Shown: in pieces, positions 35,171 to 46,402 of the stretch
How the letters are laid out: each line of letters starts with the position of its first letter
Position numbering within the stretch: the first letter of the stretch is position 1
The notes under the pieces: model-generated
Databases searched by the model: none
Seen by the model: the letters and a program-made list of their open reading frames with translations, nothing else
What the model was told of the DNA's origin: nothing
Origin: Erinaceus europaeus
Lineage: Eukaryota > Chordata > Mammalia > Eulipotyphla > Erinaceidae
Length of the DNA stretch: 64,000 nt
Direction of reading: 5' to 3'
Assembly: GCF_950295315.1 (NCBI RefSeq)
Contig: NC_080175.1
Location: forward strand, 68,734,857 to 68,798,856
Position numbers and translations under genes: made by a program

Positions 35171-35419
35171 TTTAGAAATTATTCTTTATCATACTGTGGT
35201 AGTTTTATGTACATGTACTGTTTGTTACCACTGTTATTAGTTGTTTTGAGTGATAGATTTTTTTCTACTTCTGAGAGTTAGGAGAAAAATGTGTCAATTA
35301 CATCCAAACATTAAACTTCCTTTTATTTTTAGTGCACATAAAATGCCTCATTATGTAGAGACTAGACATAGCTTTTGTGTGTGTTTTCACCAGGTTTATT
35401 GTTGGGGTGATGAATCCAC

Positions 35420-35630
35420 CACTCCCAATGGTCATTTTTTACTTTTATTTGATAGAATGGAGAGACATTGAGAGGAGAAAGGGAAATAGGGAGGGAAAAA
35501 GACACTTGCAACACTGCTTCACCACTTATGAAGCTTCCGCTCTACAGATGGGGAGCTAGGGGCTTGGACTCAGGTTCTTGTAAATGTTCTAACATGTGGA
35601 CTCAGCTGGGTGCATCACTACTTCCTTTCC
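35420..35630 (-). mobile_element. Family B SINE
   Basis: Contains cttttatttgatagaatgga, cactgcttcaccacttatga and gggcttggactcaggttctt on the plus strand. Moderately diverged. Confidence 0.85.
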
Positions 35631-35639
35631 AGTAAAAAT

Positions 35640-36605
35640 TTCATTTTTAATCAAAAGAAAGTTGGTTTCTCCCTGTCTCAGTATAGAAATGCTGAGCAAT
35701 CACATAAAGACTATTGGTTGGAAGGTTTTCAGATTGTTAGCCTGCTCTAGCCACTCATATTGCAAACACAGTTCTTCACAGTGGCTTGACAGTGTCCGAG
35801 GATCCACAGTTCACAAGCTGTTGGCAGGTCTTATTATTGTTTCCTCTCATTTATTCTTGCTTTCATAATGGCTGTCATGATAAAGGGTTTGAGGTTGATT
35901 GACACTGAAAATTTTGTATTTTAACACTCACAATGGTAAATTTCCCACAAATATTTTGCAAGTTAAACAATTTCCAGTGGTAGGTAGTTCCTTTTGATAG
36001 CACTCAAGCTCTGTTATCAAGAGTGGATTTCTATTCTTCAGTGTTCAGAGTGGTTATTAATTTTTTTTTGGCTGTGAACATTAAACTTTAGTTCCTGGCA
36101 ATTTTCCTGGAGACTTGGGAAGACAGGATCGTATGTATCAAAATCTCTAAAGTATATAAATAAATCTCCAGGTCTCAAGGTGTAATTTCAGTGAAATGTG
36201 ATACTTTTATTGGTGTGTGAACTCTGAGATGACACAAATTAAGCTGATTTGAAGTTTGTGCCATGTCAGGCTCTGTAGATAATAAATGCTTCCCAAGACT
36301 GTAGACTACTTTTCTGATGCAACAATTCCCAGTTCTTCAGAAGAGAACTGTATGGCTTCCTTTCTTAGCTGATGATTTCTTTCTCAGTACACCTATGTTT
36401 CAAGTTCATTTGTTTGTGTTTTATCATACAAGTGCTTTTTTTTGTTTGCACTGAAAAAAGTATGAGGCCTCAGCTATTCATTTCCACAGACAACTGATGC
36501 TTAGAATATTATTTAATCCCTACCAGGTATATATATATATAGACATATTGCATCAAGTAGAACCAGTACATTAGCAAGTATTTGCTGAGAGCCTGCTATG
36601 TAGCA
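35640..36605. other. Unique sequence, nothing recognised
   Basis: No repeat hallmark and no exon signature. A short TA run sits near 36528. Confidence 0.5.
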
Positions 36606-36621
36606 GTGTAGAGTTTCATTT

Positions 36622-36911
36622 CCTTCCTTCCTCCCCTCCATTGCTTCCATGGTTATCACAGGGATTTGGTGCCTGCAACTATGAATCCACTGCTCACCAC
36701 CCACCCCCTCTTTTTTTTTTTGCCCTTGTTGTTGTTGGACAAGACAGAGAGAACTCAAGAGAGGAGGGGAAGAAAGACAGGGGGAGAGAAAGATAGACAC
36801 CTGCAGACCTGCTTCACCGCTTGTGAGGTGCCTACTGGTGGCTCGAACCGGAATCCTTGCTCCGGTCCTTGCGCTTTGCACCATGTGCACTTAACCCGGT
36901 GCCCGACCCCT
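36622..36911 (-). mobile_element. Family A SINE, long 3' variant
   Basis: Minus-strand copy with the 3' module (ggttatcacagggatttggt) and a well-preserved body, including gtggctcgaaccgg at the B box. An 11-bp direct repeat, gagtttcattt, flanks it at 36611-36621 and 36912-36922. Confidence 0.94.
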
Positions 36912-36924
36912 GAGTTTCATTTTT

Positions 36925-37687
36925 TCATAGCTCAGCAGCACATTCTCATCTCCTTGCCTGTTTTATATCAGTGCTTGCATATTGCATCATTATAATGCAT
37001 GACCCTCTCTGGGCTGCCAGCCAGATACTGAACAGCCTGAGATAATGTGTAAAGACTTATTCTAGCCATCTGATAATTTATAAAAGCAAAATAGTCTATG
37101 AGAAAGATTTCTATCAATGTGTTTTCTATAAAATCATTTTAAAAAGATGTTGCATTCTGAATTGAACTATTGGCTTCCACTTATATTTTAAGATTGTTCA
37201 TCAGTTTGTCCTACTAAGTTGTTATAGAACCAGACCTCTGTATCTCCCATTCTCACTGGGAATGCTCGTCACTTTGTAGGAACCATGCTATCTTTGTGAG
37301 GCCACTTGGGGATGGTTTATTAATTTGCAGGTTTACCAGTCTCTAATTATCCTGGAATACTTGATGCCAATTCCAAAGGTGATATGGGGAGTTGCACTGT
37401 AAATCTGATACTTGGTAATTTTCTCTTTATGAGATCTTTCATGGGAAAATCTGAAGGCACATCTAGAACTGAGCCCTGGCTGGGGTTCTTTTTTTATTAC
37501 CACCCCCCCCCCCCCAATGAAGAGACTTTGCTGCTGTTGCTCACTGAAGAAAAATAACACACATTGGCAGCAAAATAAGAAAAAGCAACGTCAGAAATGT
37601 GGTAGTTAGGAGGTTTATAATGATACATGTGTCATCAACTGCCAATTAGTCTTGATGATAAGACATGTAGTCAACTTTAGTTACCAG
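36925..37687. other. Unique sequence, nothing recognised
   Basis: AT-rich with a C run of about 15 near 37501-37515. The 75-residue minus frame across it has no known motif. Confidence 0.5.
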
Positions 37688-38260
37688 TTCTTCTTCTTCT
37701 AGCGTTTGCCCTTCTTCTGTAGCCAGTCAACAGCGTCAGGTTGAGCCTGATGTAAAGTTTCGAGACCTCCTTTGAATCTGGAGAGGTGGCAGTCGTTGAC
37801 TATGTGGGTCATAGTCTGTCTGTAGCTGCAGGGGCAGTTCGGGTTGTCTCTGGCTCCCCAGCGATGGAACATAGCAGTGCACCGGCCATGGCCTGTTCGA
37901 TAGCGATTGAGGAGGGCCCAATCATAACGTGCTAGGTCAAAGCCGGGTTGACGCTTGCAGGGGTCTGTAATGAGGTGTTTGTTCTTTACCTCTGCTGACT
38001 GCCAACTCTGTTTCCAAGAGTCTGGAACAGAGAAGTTCAGTGTAGGCATAGGGGACCAGATTGGGTGACGAGACGTCAAGCGTTGGACAGGGTGGGTGAA
38101 GATATCCGCGTATATTGGCAGGTCCGGTCGAGTGTAGACTTGGGAAATGAACTTAGATGATGCCGCATCCCGACGAATATCTGGCGGGGCGATGTTGCTA
38201 AGAACTGTAATTCCGCTTTCCAGAAAATCTTGGCAACCATAATGGTCACACAGTTTCTAA
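37688..38260 (-). mobile_element. Vingi-like non-LTR retrotransposon, 3' end, 5'-truncated
   Basis: A 570-bp CpG-rich island of sequence in CpG-poor surroundings. On the minus strand an open frame without stops runs from 38256 to a TAG at 37699 (185 codons, no internal start required). It encodes ITVLSNIAPPDIRRDAA, LTSRHPIW, WALLNRYRTGHGRC and a C-x-C-x7-H-x4-C motif near the C-terminus. This is the order seen at the C-terminus of ORF2-type proteins of Jockey/I-group non-LTR elements, common in arthropods and cnidarians. From memory, the Vingi clade of this group was described as recently active in hedgehogs. A short AAG repeat after the stop marks the 3' end. It lacks the endonuclease and polymerase domains, so it is not autonomous. 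Confidence 0.85.
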
Positions 38261-38867
38261 CTTTGCTTCTGTTCCATTGAATCACTCATCTGATGGGTGT
38301 ACTTCTTTATTTATGAATGCTCCTTTGTAGATGAGGAAGTATTGTTTTTGGTTATTGCACATTAATTCACGTGTTGCTAGTTTATACTTCATACAGATCA
38401 TACCAAGTTTTGGGTGAGTTCATAAAGACAGATGTGACATACATTTTAAGTATCTTAAACAACTCATCTGTGTGTCAATATTTTTAGATATAGCCACTGT
38501 TTTGATTTCTTTAATTCATTTCAGATTTTTTAAATTAACTTCAATAACATAATATGTAGCAAAAAGAGGGAGAGTAAGAGATTGCAAAGTGCATATCTTT
38601 TAGTTATTTAGTGTGTGATTTCTTGAAATTTCCTGACAGCACATTCTTTTTAATATACGGTTGCTGTGTACATCCTAACATTAAGAATGACCCATTTGTG
38701 TCTGTTGGCCCTTTGGATGTCCTCTTTTGTTAATATTCCAACAATATCCTCTCTTCACTTTTGGATACGGTTATATGTTTCTTTGTTGCTGAGACTGATG
38801 AGCTCTTACATATTTCACCTATAAGCCTTTTATCTAATGAATGGCATGTAAAGACCTCCCATTTTGT

Positions 38868-39036
38868 TATTTATTTATTTTAATTTTTTTATTTTTTATT
38901 TAAGAAAGGATTAATTAACAAAACCATAGGGTAGGAGGGGTACAATTCCACACAATTCCCACCACCCAATCTCCATTTCCCACCCCCTCCCCTGATAGCT
39001 TTCCCATTCTCTATCCCTCTGGGAGCATGGACCCAG
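38868..39036 (-). mobile_element. 169-bp L1 3' end insertion with perfect 17-bp target duplication
   Basis: Nearly identical to the 3' end of the young L1 at 61 kb. A perfect direct repeat, aagacctcccattttgt, flanks it at 38851-38867 and 39037-39053. It contains only the terminal ~130 bp of 3' UTR plus the A-rich tail. Confidence 0.97.
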
Positions 39037-39060
39037 AAGACCTCCCATTTTGTAAGGAGT

Positions 39061-39270
39061 ATTACTTTTTTTTTTTTTTTTTGGCTTCAGGGTTATCGCT
39101 GAAGCCCCGTGCCTGCACAGTGAAGCCACGGCTCCTATGGCCATTTTTTGGATAGGACAGAGAGTTGAGAGAGGAAGGGGAGATATTGAGGTGAAGAGAA
39201 AGATTCTTTCGCAGGTCCTTGTGCTTCATACTATATGCACTTAACATGGTGAGCCACCACCAGGCCCCCT
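39061..39270 (-). mobile_element. Family A SINE, long 3' variant, internally deleted
   Basis: Begins with a T run of about 18 and the 3' module (ggcttcagggttatcgctga), then a body lacking the central gacacctgcag...ggtgaagc segment: the sequence jumps from agagaaagattc to gcaggtccttgtgc. Direct repeat taaggagt at 39053-39060 and 39271-39278. Confidence 0.9.
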
Positions 39271-39677
39271 TAAGGAGTCTTTCTATTTGGATGGTCGTTC
39301 CTTTTGCTATGTAAAAGCTTTTCAATTTGATGTAGACGCCTTTGATTTATCATTGTTTTTGTTGTCATTGTGATTGGACTTGAGTCATTGAAGACTCTTT
39401 TAAAACTTGGATTGAAATGGGGTTCTGTCAGTGTTTTCCTCAAAATATTTGATGGTTTCTGGCCTAAGACCCAAATCCTTGATCCATTTGGAGTTTACCT
39501 TTTATGTAGTGAAATGTACAGTTTTATGCTTTTACATGTTTCAACCCAATTTCCCCGATGGCATCATTTGCTGAAGAGATTCTCCTTTTTTCCATTTAAT
39601 AATTGGGGTCCGCTTGTCAAACCTTAGATGTCCACAGGTGTGAGGGCTTATTTCTGGGCTCTCAGTTCTTTTCCACT

Positions 39678-39765
39678 GATCAGTGTATCTTTCTCTTCCA
39701 CCTTCTCTTCCTCTTCCTTCTCTTTCCTCCTCCTTCTCCTCCTCTTTCTCCTCTTCCTCCTCCTC
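39678..39765. repeat. CT-rich (CTT/TCC) simple repeat
   Basis: An almost pure polypyrimidine stretch expanded inside L1 ORF2 sequence. Minus-strand Glu/Lys/Arg-rich frames here are artefacts. Confidence 0.93.
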
Positions 39766-40184
39766 CACTTGTTTTTTTGTTCCAATACCAGGTAGTTTTT
39801 ATTATAAGTGAGGGACCTTAATAGAGTTTGAGATTGGGGAGTCTGATGTCTCCAGCTTTGTGTTTTTTTTCCCCTCAAGATTGCCTTGGCAATTCTAGAT
39901 ATTTTCTGATTCCAAATGAACATCTGCAGGCTTTTCTTTATTTTCTTAAAGCAGTCTTGGGGGGGGGGGTGTAACTTGATGGTGACTGCATTAAATCTGT
40001 ATATGGCTCTGGGTAAAATAGTAATTTCGGTTATATTAATTCTTTCATCTATAACATGGGATATTTTACCATTTCTTTGTATATGTTTTTATTTTCTTGA
40101 ACAGTGACTCATAATTTTCAGTATACAGGTCTTTCACTTGTTAGTTTTATTCCTATTTTATCAGTTTTTTTTACTAATAGACAT

Positions 40185-40310
40185 GAAAAAGTTCATTGTC
40201 ACTGATTATCAGATAGATGCAAATAAAGACAACAATGAGATACCACTTTATGAATGACATACATCAGAAAGGGCAGTGGCAACATATGTTGACATCAACT
40301 ATGCACAGGA
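40185..40310 (+). mobile_element. L1 ORF2 fragment in plus orientation
   Basis: Plus-strand sequence encodes a [16 protein letters not shown] peptide region in shifted frames, the L1 ORF2 segment just upstream of the Cys-rich C-terminus. It directly follows minus-strand L1, suggesting an inversion. Confidence 0.7.
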
Positions 40311-40389
40311 TAGATTTTATTACTAAATTATCATTTTTCTGTCATTATTATGTTGATCTTTTAATAGCACTAGATTACTTTGCCTATCT

Positions 40390-40665
40390 CCTTTTAAAAA
40401 ATTGTTAGTGATTTAATATTGATTTACAAAATTATGAGGTAATGGGTATAATTCCATACCTTTCCTTTCCACACATAGAGTTTTGTGTCCCCATTTCCTC
40501 CATTGGAAACTGCAGTAGTTCTCCCAAGATCAATGATATGGGTTGACTATTTTTTCTATAACTATCTATCTATATTTATATATTGTCCCCCCCCTTCTCT
40601 CTCTGGATCCTGATGGGGTTGGAGTTCAGAGCCCTCTGATCATCTTCCCTTAACATTTACCCCTC
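40390..40665 (-). mobile_element. L1 3' UTR fragment
   Basis: Shares gatttacaaaattatgaggt, agagttttgtgtcccc, tctctctctggatcctgatg and gttcagagccctct with the 1.3 kb and 17.3 kb L1 3' UTRs. Confidence 0.78.
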
Positions 40666-40805
40666 TATTTTGTTTGTTTGTTTATTTGTTTTACCAGAGC
40701 ACTGCTCAGCTCTGGCTTATGGTGGTGTGGGGAAGTGAACCTGGGACTTTGAAGCCTTAACCATAAGAACCTCTTTGCATAACCATTATACTATCTACTA
40801 CCTAC
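40666..40805 (-). mobile_element. Family C SINE
   Basis: Contains accagagcactgctcagctc, gaagtgaacctgggactttg and cataaccattatactatcta. The following cctacctcctctttttt word occurs at about 40801 and 40841, separated by T-rich DNA. Confidence 0.92.
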
Positions 40806-40859
40806 CTCCTCTTTTTTTTTTTTTTACCTTTATTCCTACCTCCTCTTTTTTAAGCCTCT

Positions 40860-41900
40860 CATTTCTTCTTTTAAAATTCCCTGTAGATACCTTTTCTTAT
40901 ACATATCTTTTAGCATGAGATGCTTCAAGACCAATCAGTTCTAAATAAATAAATATAAATAAGTATACAGGCATAGTCTGACATCCTCAGTTGATTGTCT
41001 CTTTAAGTGTCTCATGTTTAATAGTCTATATCTGAGGAATGTGTTGTCTTTCTCTACACACACACCATGCCTACACATTCACAACCTTAGACTGGGTTTT
41101 CTCAGTAAATAATATATTTATTCAACTGTTGTTTGAGTAAGAAACAGTCAGCTAAACTCTTTCATCCTCTTTATATAGTTATCATTTTTTCCTGATTTGT
41201 CTTGGTATTTCCTATTTCTATTTTCTACTAAAACATGCCTTTTCTGATTCAGGATTTTATCTTAGTTTCCTGCATTTAACATGATTGGTCATCCCATTGA
41301 AGCTAAAATGAACTTTCTAAAACATAGAACTGTATCATTCCACTGTTTTGCCAAAGGTACAAATTACTGATAGATTCCTATAACTCTTATGATAAACAAA
41401 AGTTCAATATTGCACATAATGTCCTATAGAATTTAATCCTTGCTACCTCTTCACCTTTATTCTGTATCATCCTCTTTTTGATTTTTTTATTTTTCAATGT
41501 GCTGATGTCCTGTCTCAAGACTTTGATACATTGCATTATCTCCATTATGGAAAGTCTATAGACTGATTGAATCCCATCTCAACACCCTTTACCCAGGCAA
41601 TAACTGCATATTTTTCAAAGGTTACTAAAATCTAAATTGGAAATTATTCTTGATTGTTCAGAAATCTTTTGTTAGAAAGTCTTATTTACAGTATGTTTTC
41701 CTCATGGTGAACTTACTATAGTTATAAAATAATGACTTGTAAAATTGTTTTTGGTATATAATGTTTTAAATAAATACTTAACAGTTGCATAGTACATTTT
41801 TTTCCCAAGGATCTATATGTCACTCACATCTGCACAACACACACACGGAGTACTATATCCATGAATGCAATGTCCTGTATATCTTTTCAATGAATTATCT
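40860..41900. other. Mostly unique; possible old repeat in the middle
   Basis: About 41280-41460 (ctttctaaaacatagaact, ccttgctacctcttcacc) resembles a common ancient mammalian repeat that I cannot name with confidence. I see nothing else. Confidence 0.4.
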
Positions 41901-41913
41901 AATGAACAATAAC

Positions 41914-42168
41914 TATTTATTTTAAAAATATTTTTATTTTACCTTTATTTAAAACAAAAATTTTGTATTATCTTTATTTATTGGATAGAGACAGAGAGAA
42001 ATCTAGGGGGATAGGGGTAATAGAGAGGGAGAGAGACAGGAAGACACCTGCAACCTTGCTTCACTACTTGTGAAGCTTTCCCCCTGCAGGTGAGAGCTAG
42101 GGCCTTGAACCTGGGTCTTTGTACACTGTAATGTGAGTGCTTAACCAAGTGCACCAACACCTGGCCCC
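41914..42168 (-). mobile_element. Family B SINE with target duplication
   Basis: Typical minus-strand copy (ttattggatagagacagaga, cctgcaaccttgcttcacta, accaacacctggcccc). An 11-bp direct repeat, tgaacaataac, flanks it at 41903-41913 and 42169-42179. Confidence 0.95.
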
Positions 42169-42484
42169 TGAACAATAACAATTTAAATGAAACTGCTACT
42201 AGGTCTTTCTAAAATATACAGCACATAGTAGATACTGACGTCTAAATATGAATCCATGTATATATGAAAGAAACAAAATTATAGTTTTGCTTATACTTAA
42301 AAAAATGTTCCTTCTGAACTACAACACCACCCAAATTATTAGACCAGTTAGAACTATAGCTAGTTTAAGTGTTATATATTCCCACAAATAAAGAAAATGC
42401 TATAATTTCAGCCAAAAAAATTCTAGATTTGTCCATGAACTCTTTGCCATGTGTGTAAGCCAGATTAATGTTCAGCCTCCACTG

Positions 42485-42605
42485 TGTCAGAGGACATTTG
42501 GGTGGTATGGCCTTCCTCTCTCTCTCTGTCTCTCTCTGTCTCTATCTCTTGTCTGTCAGAAATTGTCATCCTAGAGCAGTGAAGCCCTAGAGATGATTAA
42601 AAGTA
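42485..42605 (+). mobile_element. Old SINE 3' fragment
   Basis: CT-rich block followed by gagcagtgaagccctagaga, the same 3' end as the old SINE at 14.1 kb. Confidence 0.65.
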
Positions 42606-44040
42606 AATAAATGCATAAAATTGTAACAACTAACTTCAGTTGTTGACAAACTGTTGGGCTGTTGGGTAATAGAAGTCTCTTGTATTTAATAGGAAATAAT
42701 TTTTTTTAAAAAAAAAATCTATGTCATATTTTGTACCCAAACTCTTCTTAGCTCACTTTGAAGCTGAGGATTTGAAGTGGATCCATGTTCCTGAAATACT
42801 CTCTTTTCCATGGGGAAGTGATTATTATTATTATTATTATTACTTTCTACTGTAGGGAGTAAATACATGCTTACTGCTGATGAGAGAGAATTAACTTGAG
42901 TTTCACTCTGTGCAGGGTCGCACAGATCTGTGTTTTTGAATTAAATAGAAGGGGTTTCATGAAGCCCCTCATCATTTTGCCGCATTGAGAAAGTGGAGTG
43001 GGACCCTTTCATGGCAAGTTAGAGACAATTAGATTCATCCCATTAAAATCGAAAAATAGACCACATTGTCCATCACTTTTCTGAAGTAGATTTTGTTTTT
43101 ATTTGAACTGAATTTTCCACTTCTTACAGCTATTGCTTCCTCTGAGAGATCATGTTTATCTATAATATATTTGACATAATATATGCTAGTGTAATATATA
43201 TATATATATATGTATGCATATACATACACATACATATATATATAGTTTGAATTTTGCGGTTGCAAGTAAAAATGTAGTTCTATTCAGTATTTAAACCAAT
43301 GTATGATGGTTCAAACAAACTATCAATTTATCATTTCTTAATGAATTTCCACATAATAACTTATGTAATTGTGGAATTTTTGTTTTATTGGTGATAGTAT
43401 TTCTAAGTACTCATCTTCTCTCATAAACAGAATACATACATTCTTTCTATGCCTTCTGAACACAGGGCTGTTCTAAGAACTATAGTGATACGTATTCCAT
43501 TTTAATATTTATATAAAGATTATGATGAAAAACAGTGACTATAAACATTACATTCTTTGCGTTGTGGTTCACTCTCCTTGAAGTTTATCTCTTTTCAGTT
43601 TATAAATAGAGCACGTTTTGGTAAGGGGATGGATATTGGCTTTGAAGCAAGGTATCTGGACTTGATTTCTGACTCTTATGTGGATTGTGCGGTTTTTGTA
43701 GCCATGGGCAATTTAATCGATGGCAGGTCAGTTTACTGGGATGTGAAAGGAGTGTGTTAATATTGCCTCATCAACTGGGTGAAAGAGTAGATGGATGTAC
43801 ATTGAGAGTTACATCAATGGTACCTAATAAATGGTAGTGGCAGAATTAGTGATCTGTAAAATTCTGTTTTTAGGACATCTAAATACTTAGTGTTTCTTCC
43901 TATACAAAAGATCTGTGGTGTCCTTTTGTCTACTTTTAGTGGCTAGTCTATCAGTGCTGAAAGAGTATATGTACTTTGTAGCTCTTCATTTGTGTTTTGA
44001 CTTTTTCTTCTCTTTGTAATGTTAGCTGATACACTTTAAA
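42606..44040. other. Unique AT-rich sequence with small microsatellites
   Basis: Contains a TTA run at about 42824-42842 and a TA-rich run at about 43192-43245. No exon, RNA gene or interspersed repeat is evident. Confidence 0.5.
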
Positions 44041-44044
44041 GTCA

Positions 44045-44260
44045 CATTATTTGGAGGCAGTAATGATTTACAAGGCAGTTAGTTGTCATTTGGGTACAGT
44101 TTCTTATCTCCTCACAACAGGTATTAGCACACCACTCCCTCTGCCAGCTGACATGTTCTTTCATCTTCATGCCTTATTTCCTCAACCCCTTCCTGCCTTC
44201 CCCCTCCTCCTTTAGCGTCTTGGCATTATTGTTAACATTTCTTTCCTTTATATGCGGGTC
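44045..44260 (-). mobile_element. L1 3' UTR fragment, second subfamily
   Basis: Shares gcagtaatgatttacaaggc, gggtacagtttcttat and cattattgttaacatttctt-type words with the 34.8 kb copy. Confidence 0.6.
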
Positions 44261-44499
44261 TAACTAATGCAAATGTTTGATCATTGAACTAGTGGTTAAT
44301 ATGATGATGATGATTTGAGTGGTTATTGTTTTTATGCAGATCTTATTGTTTCTTGAGTGATTTTAGGGTTTCAGGGATTTTCTGCATGACCTCATTTGAG
44401 TTGATGGGGACTGTGGTGACTAAGCAAATGGAATTCAGGGCTGTATTGCTGGGTAATCATAGGCTCTTCAGGCCATATATCTAAAGGAACATCATTATA

Positions 44500-45290
44500 T
44501 CTTTTAAAAAATTATTAGGGGGATTAATGGTTTGCAGTCAACAGTAAATACAGTTGTTGGTACGTGGTGTGTAAAATTTCTCAATTTTCTGCAAAATACT
44601 CTTTGCACCAACCTAGGTCCTCCTCTGCCATCATGCACCAGAAACTGAACCCCCCCCCCCCCGCTACATGAAGTCTGTTCAAGTTCTACTCTGTGTTTCT
44701 CCTTTTGTTCTTATTTTTCAACTTCTATCCATGAGTGATATCATCCCATATTCATCCTTCTCTCTCTGGCTTATCTCACTTAACACTATTCCTTCAAGCT
44801 TCATTCAAGATGAGGTGAAGGCCAATTCATCATTCTGAATAGCTGAGTGGTATTCTGTTCTGTATATAGACCACAACTTATTCAGCCACTTATCTCTTGC
44901 TGTATACCTGGGTTGCTTCCAGATTTTGGTTAGACATAGTTATACACATATCTTTTTGGATGGGTGTGTTTGCTTCCTTAGGATATATCCCCAGGAGAGG
45001 AATTGAAAGGTCACAGGCTAGGTCCATTTCTAGCCTTGTGAGAGTTCTCCAGGCTGCTCTCCACAGGGATTGGGCCAATTTACATTTCCACCAGCAAAGC
45101 AGGAGGGTTCCTTTGCTCCCACAACCTCTCCAGCATTTATTGTTGCTATCATTTCTGATGTTTGACATTCTCAGAGGGATTAAGTACCATCACATTGTTC
45201 TCTTTGTTTGCATTTCTCTCACAATCAGTGACTGACAGCATGTTTTCATATATCTGTCGGACTTTTGGATCTCATCTTTGATGACCTTAG
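44500..45290 (-). pseudogene. L1 3' end with ORF2 C-terminal remnant
   Basis: The 3' UTR (gggggattaatggtttgcag, a C run at about 44649-44662) is followed on the minus strand by ORF2 C-terminus: CWRGCGSKGTLLLCWWKC and [11 protein letters not shown] at about 44990-45145. The pattern matches the Cys-rich end of L1 ORF2, with L for the usual H before the third Cys. 5'-truncated. Confidence 0.88.
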
Positions 45291-45453
45291 GTATGCCCTA
45301 GGATGGTGTGTTGCGCACGGAGGCATGCTTTTCCTTGTATGTGTGCCATTTAATGGTTCAGATTCTCTTCTCTGTTGCTCCAATTCCCCTTCCTTCCTTG
45401 GCATCCTAGAACAAGGGAGCATTTTTCAGCCTGTTAAATTTCTATAATCCATA

Positions 45454-45547
45454 GAGTTGTCAGAAAATTCATGACATATTCCTCTGTTATTTTTTTTATC
45501 AAAAAATGTATCATAAAAAATGCATCATGACTTTTCTGACACCTCAA
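45454..45547. mobile_element. MITE-like palindromic DNA-transposon relic
   Basis: A 94-bp element with ends gagttgtcagaaaattcatga and, on the opposite strand, ttgaggtgtcagaaaagtca. The inverted repeats match at roughly 17 of 20 positions over their core, and TA dinucleotides flank both sides (45452-45453, 45548-45549). This is the structure of a mariner/Tc1-type MITE. It has no transposase. Confidence 0.7.
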
Positions 45548-45549
45548 TA

Positions 45550-46389
45550 TTATCCTCACTCTGCTCACAAAGAGAGGTTTATATCGCTTCTTCTGTTTGC
45601 TCTCCTAGGAATACTGTTTTCTGGTTATATCAGATTCTTCCTGGAGACAGGCAGCTGACACACATTGAGTCCTAAGGGGGATGAGGACCCCAGCCTAAGC
45701 TGTGTACTTGGACTGAAGGTGCATTCTGATAGCCCTGACCTTCTCTGTGAATCTGTAGGGCTCAGCATTGTCTCCTCCGTTGTTTCATCACAATTTTCTT
45801 TGAGTACCTTACTATCCTCCTTAGTCTCACTTTCTACATAATCCTACCCCAAATTCATTAGAGAGGTGGTCGTGCTGAAATGGGTCCTTACTTTGTACTC
45901 ATTATATTGGAGCAGGATGTTTTATCAAATGTTCACTAATAAGGAAAGGTTCTTTCCCTTGCTCCTTCTATATCTATAAAGTCAAGTTCTATTATAACTG
46001 GACCCTCTGCCTTGCCAAACATGCTAGCAAGCAAAATAACATTTAAATATTAAAGAAAGATTTCTTAAAATTCATTCTTATTCCATTTGAAGCTTTTGTA
46101 TAATCTGTTTCTACTGTTGTTTTTATGAAAGTTTTCACTGTTGCTGTATACAGTTCCTAATACTGTCCTCATTAGTTTGCTTTTTATTCTAGTATTTTTT
46201 TTTGCAATGAAAAGTATATTTAAATTCTAACTGGTATTTTCACAATGTATTTTTAATTTTTTTTCTGTTGCAAGCACTGAGGCTCTCTGACCCAACAGCA
46301 TATGATATATATAGCTATATATATAACAATAATATTACATATCATCTATATAACAGCAGTTCCAAAAATGCTAAATTCATGAACATTAG
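45550..46389. other. No gene recognised
   Basis: Unique sequence with a TA-rich patch near 46305-46350. Confidence 0.5.
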
Positions 46390-46402
46390 AACTTAAGCCT
46401 CT

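Larger units (their letters stand above)
38690..40165 (-). pseudogene. Old L1 ORF2 C-terminal half, interrupted
   Basis: Plus-strand words cttttcaatttgatgtagac, cttgatccatttggagttta, gttccaataccaggtagttt and attgccttggcaattctaga follow the order of minus-strand L1 ORF2. It is broken by a short L1 insertion (38868-39036), a SINE (39061-39270) and a CT-rich expansion (39678-39765). Many stops; dead. Confidence 0.85.
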
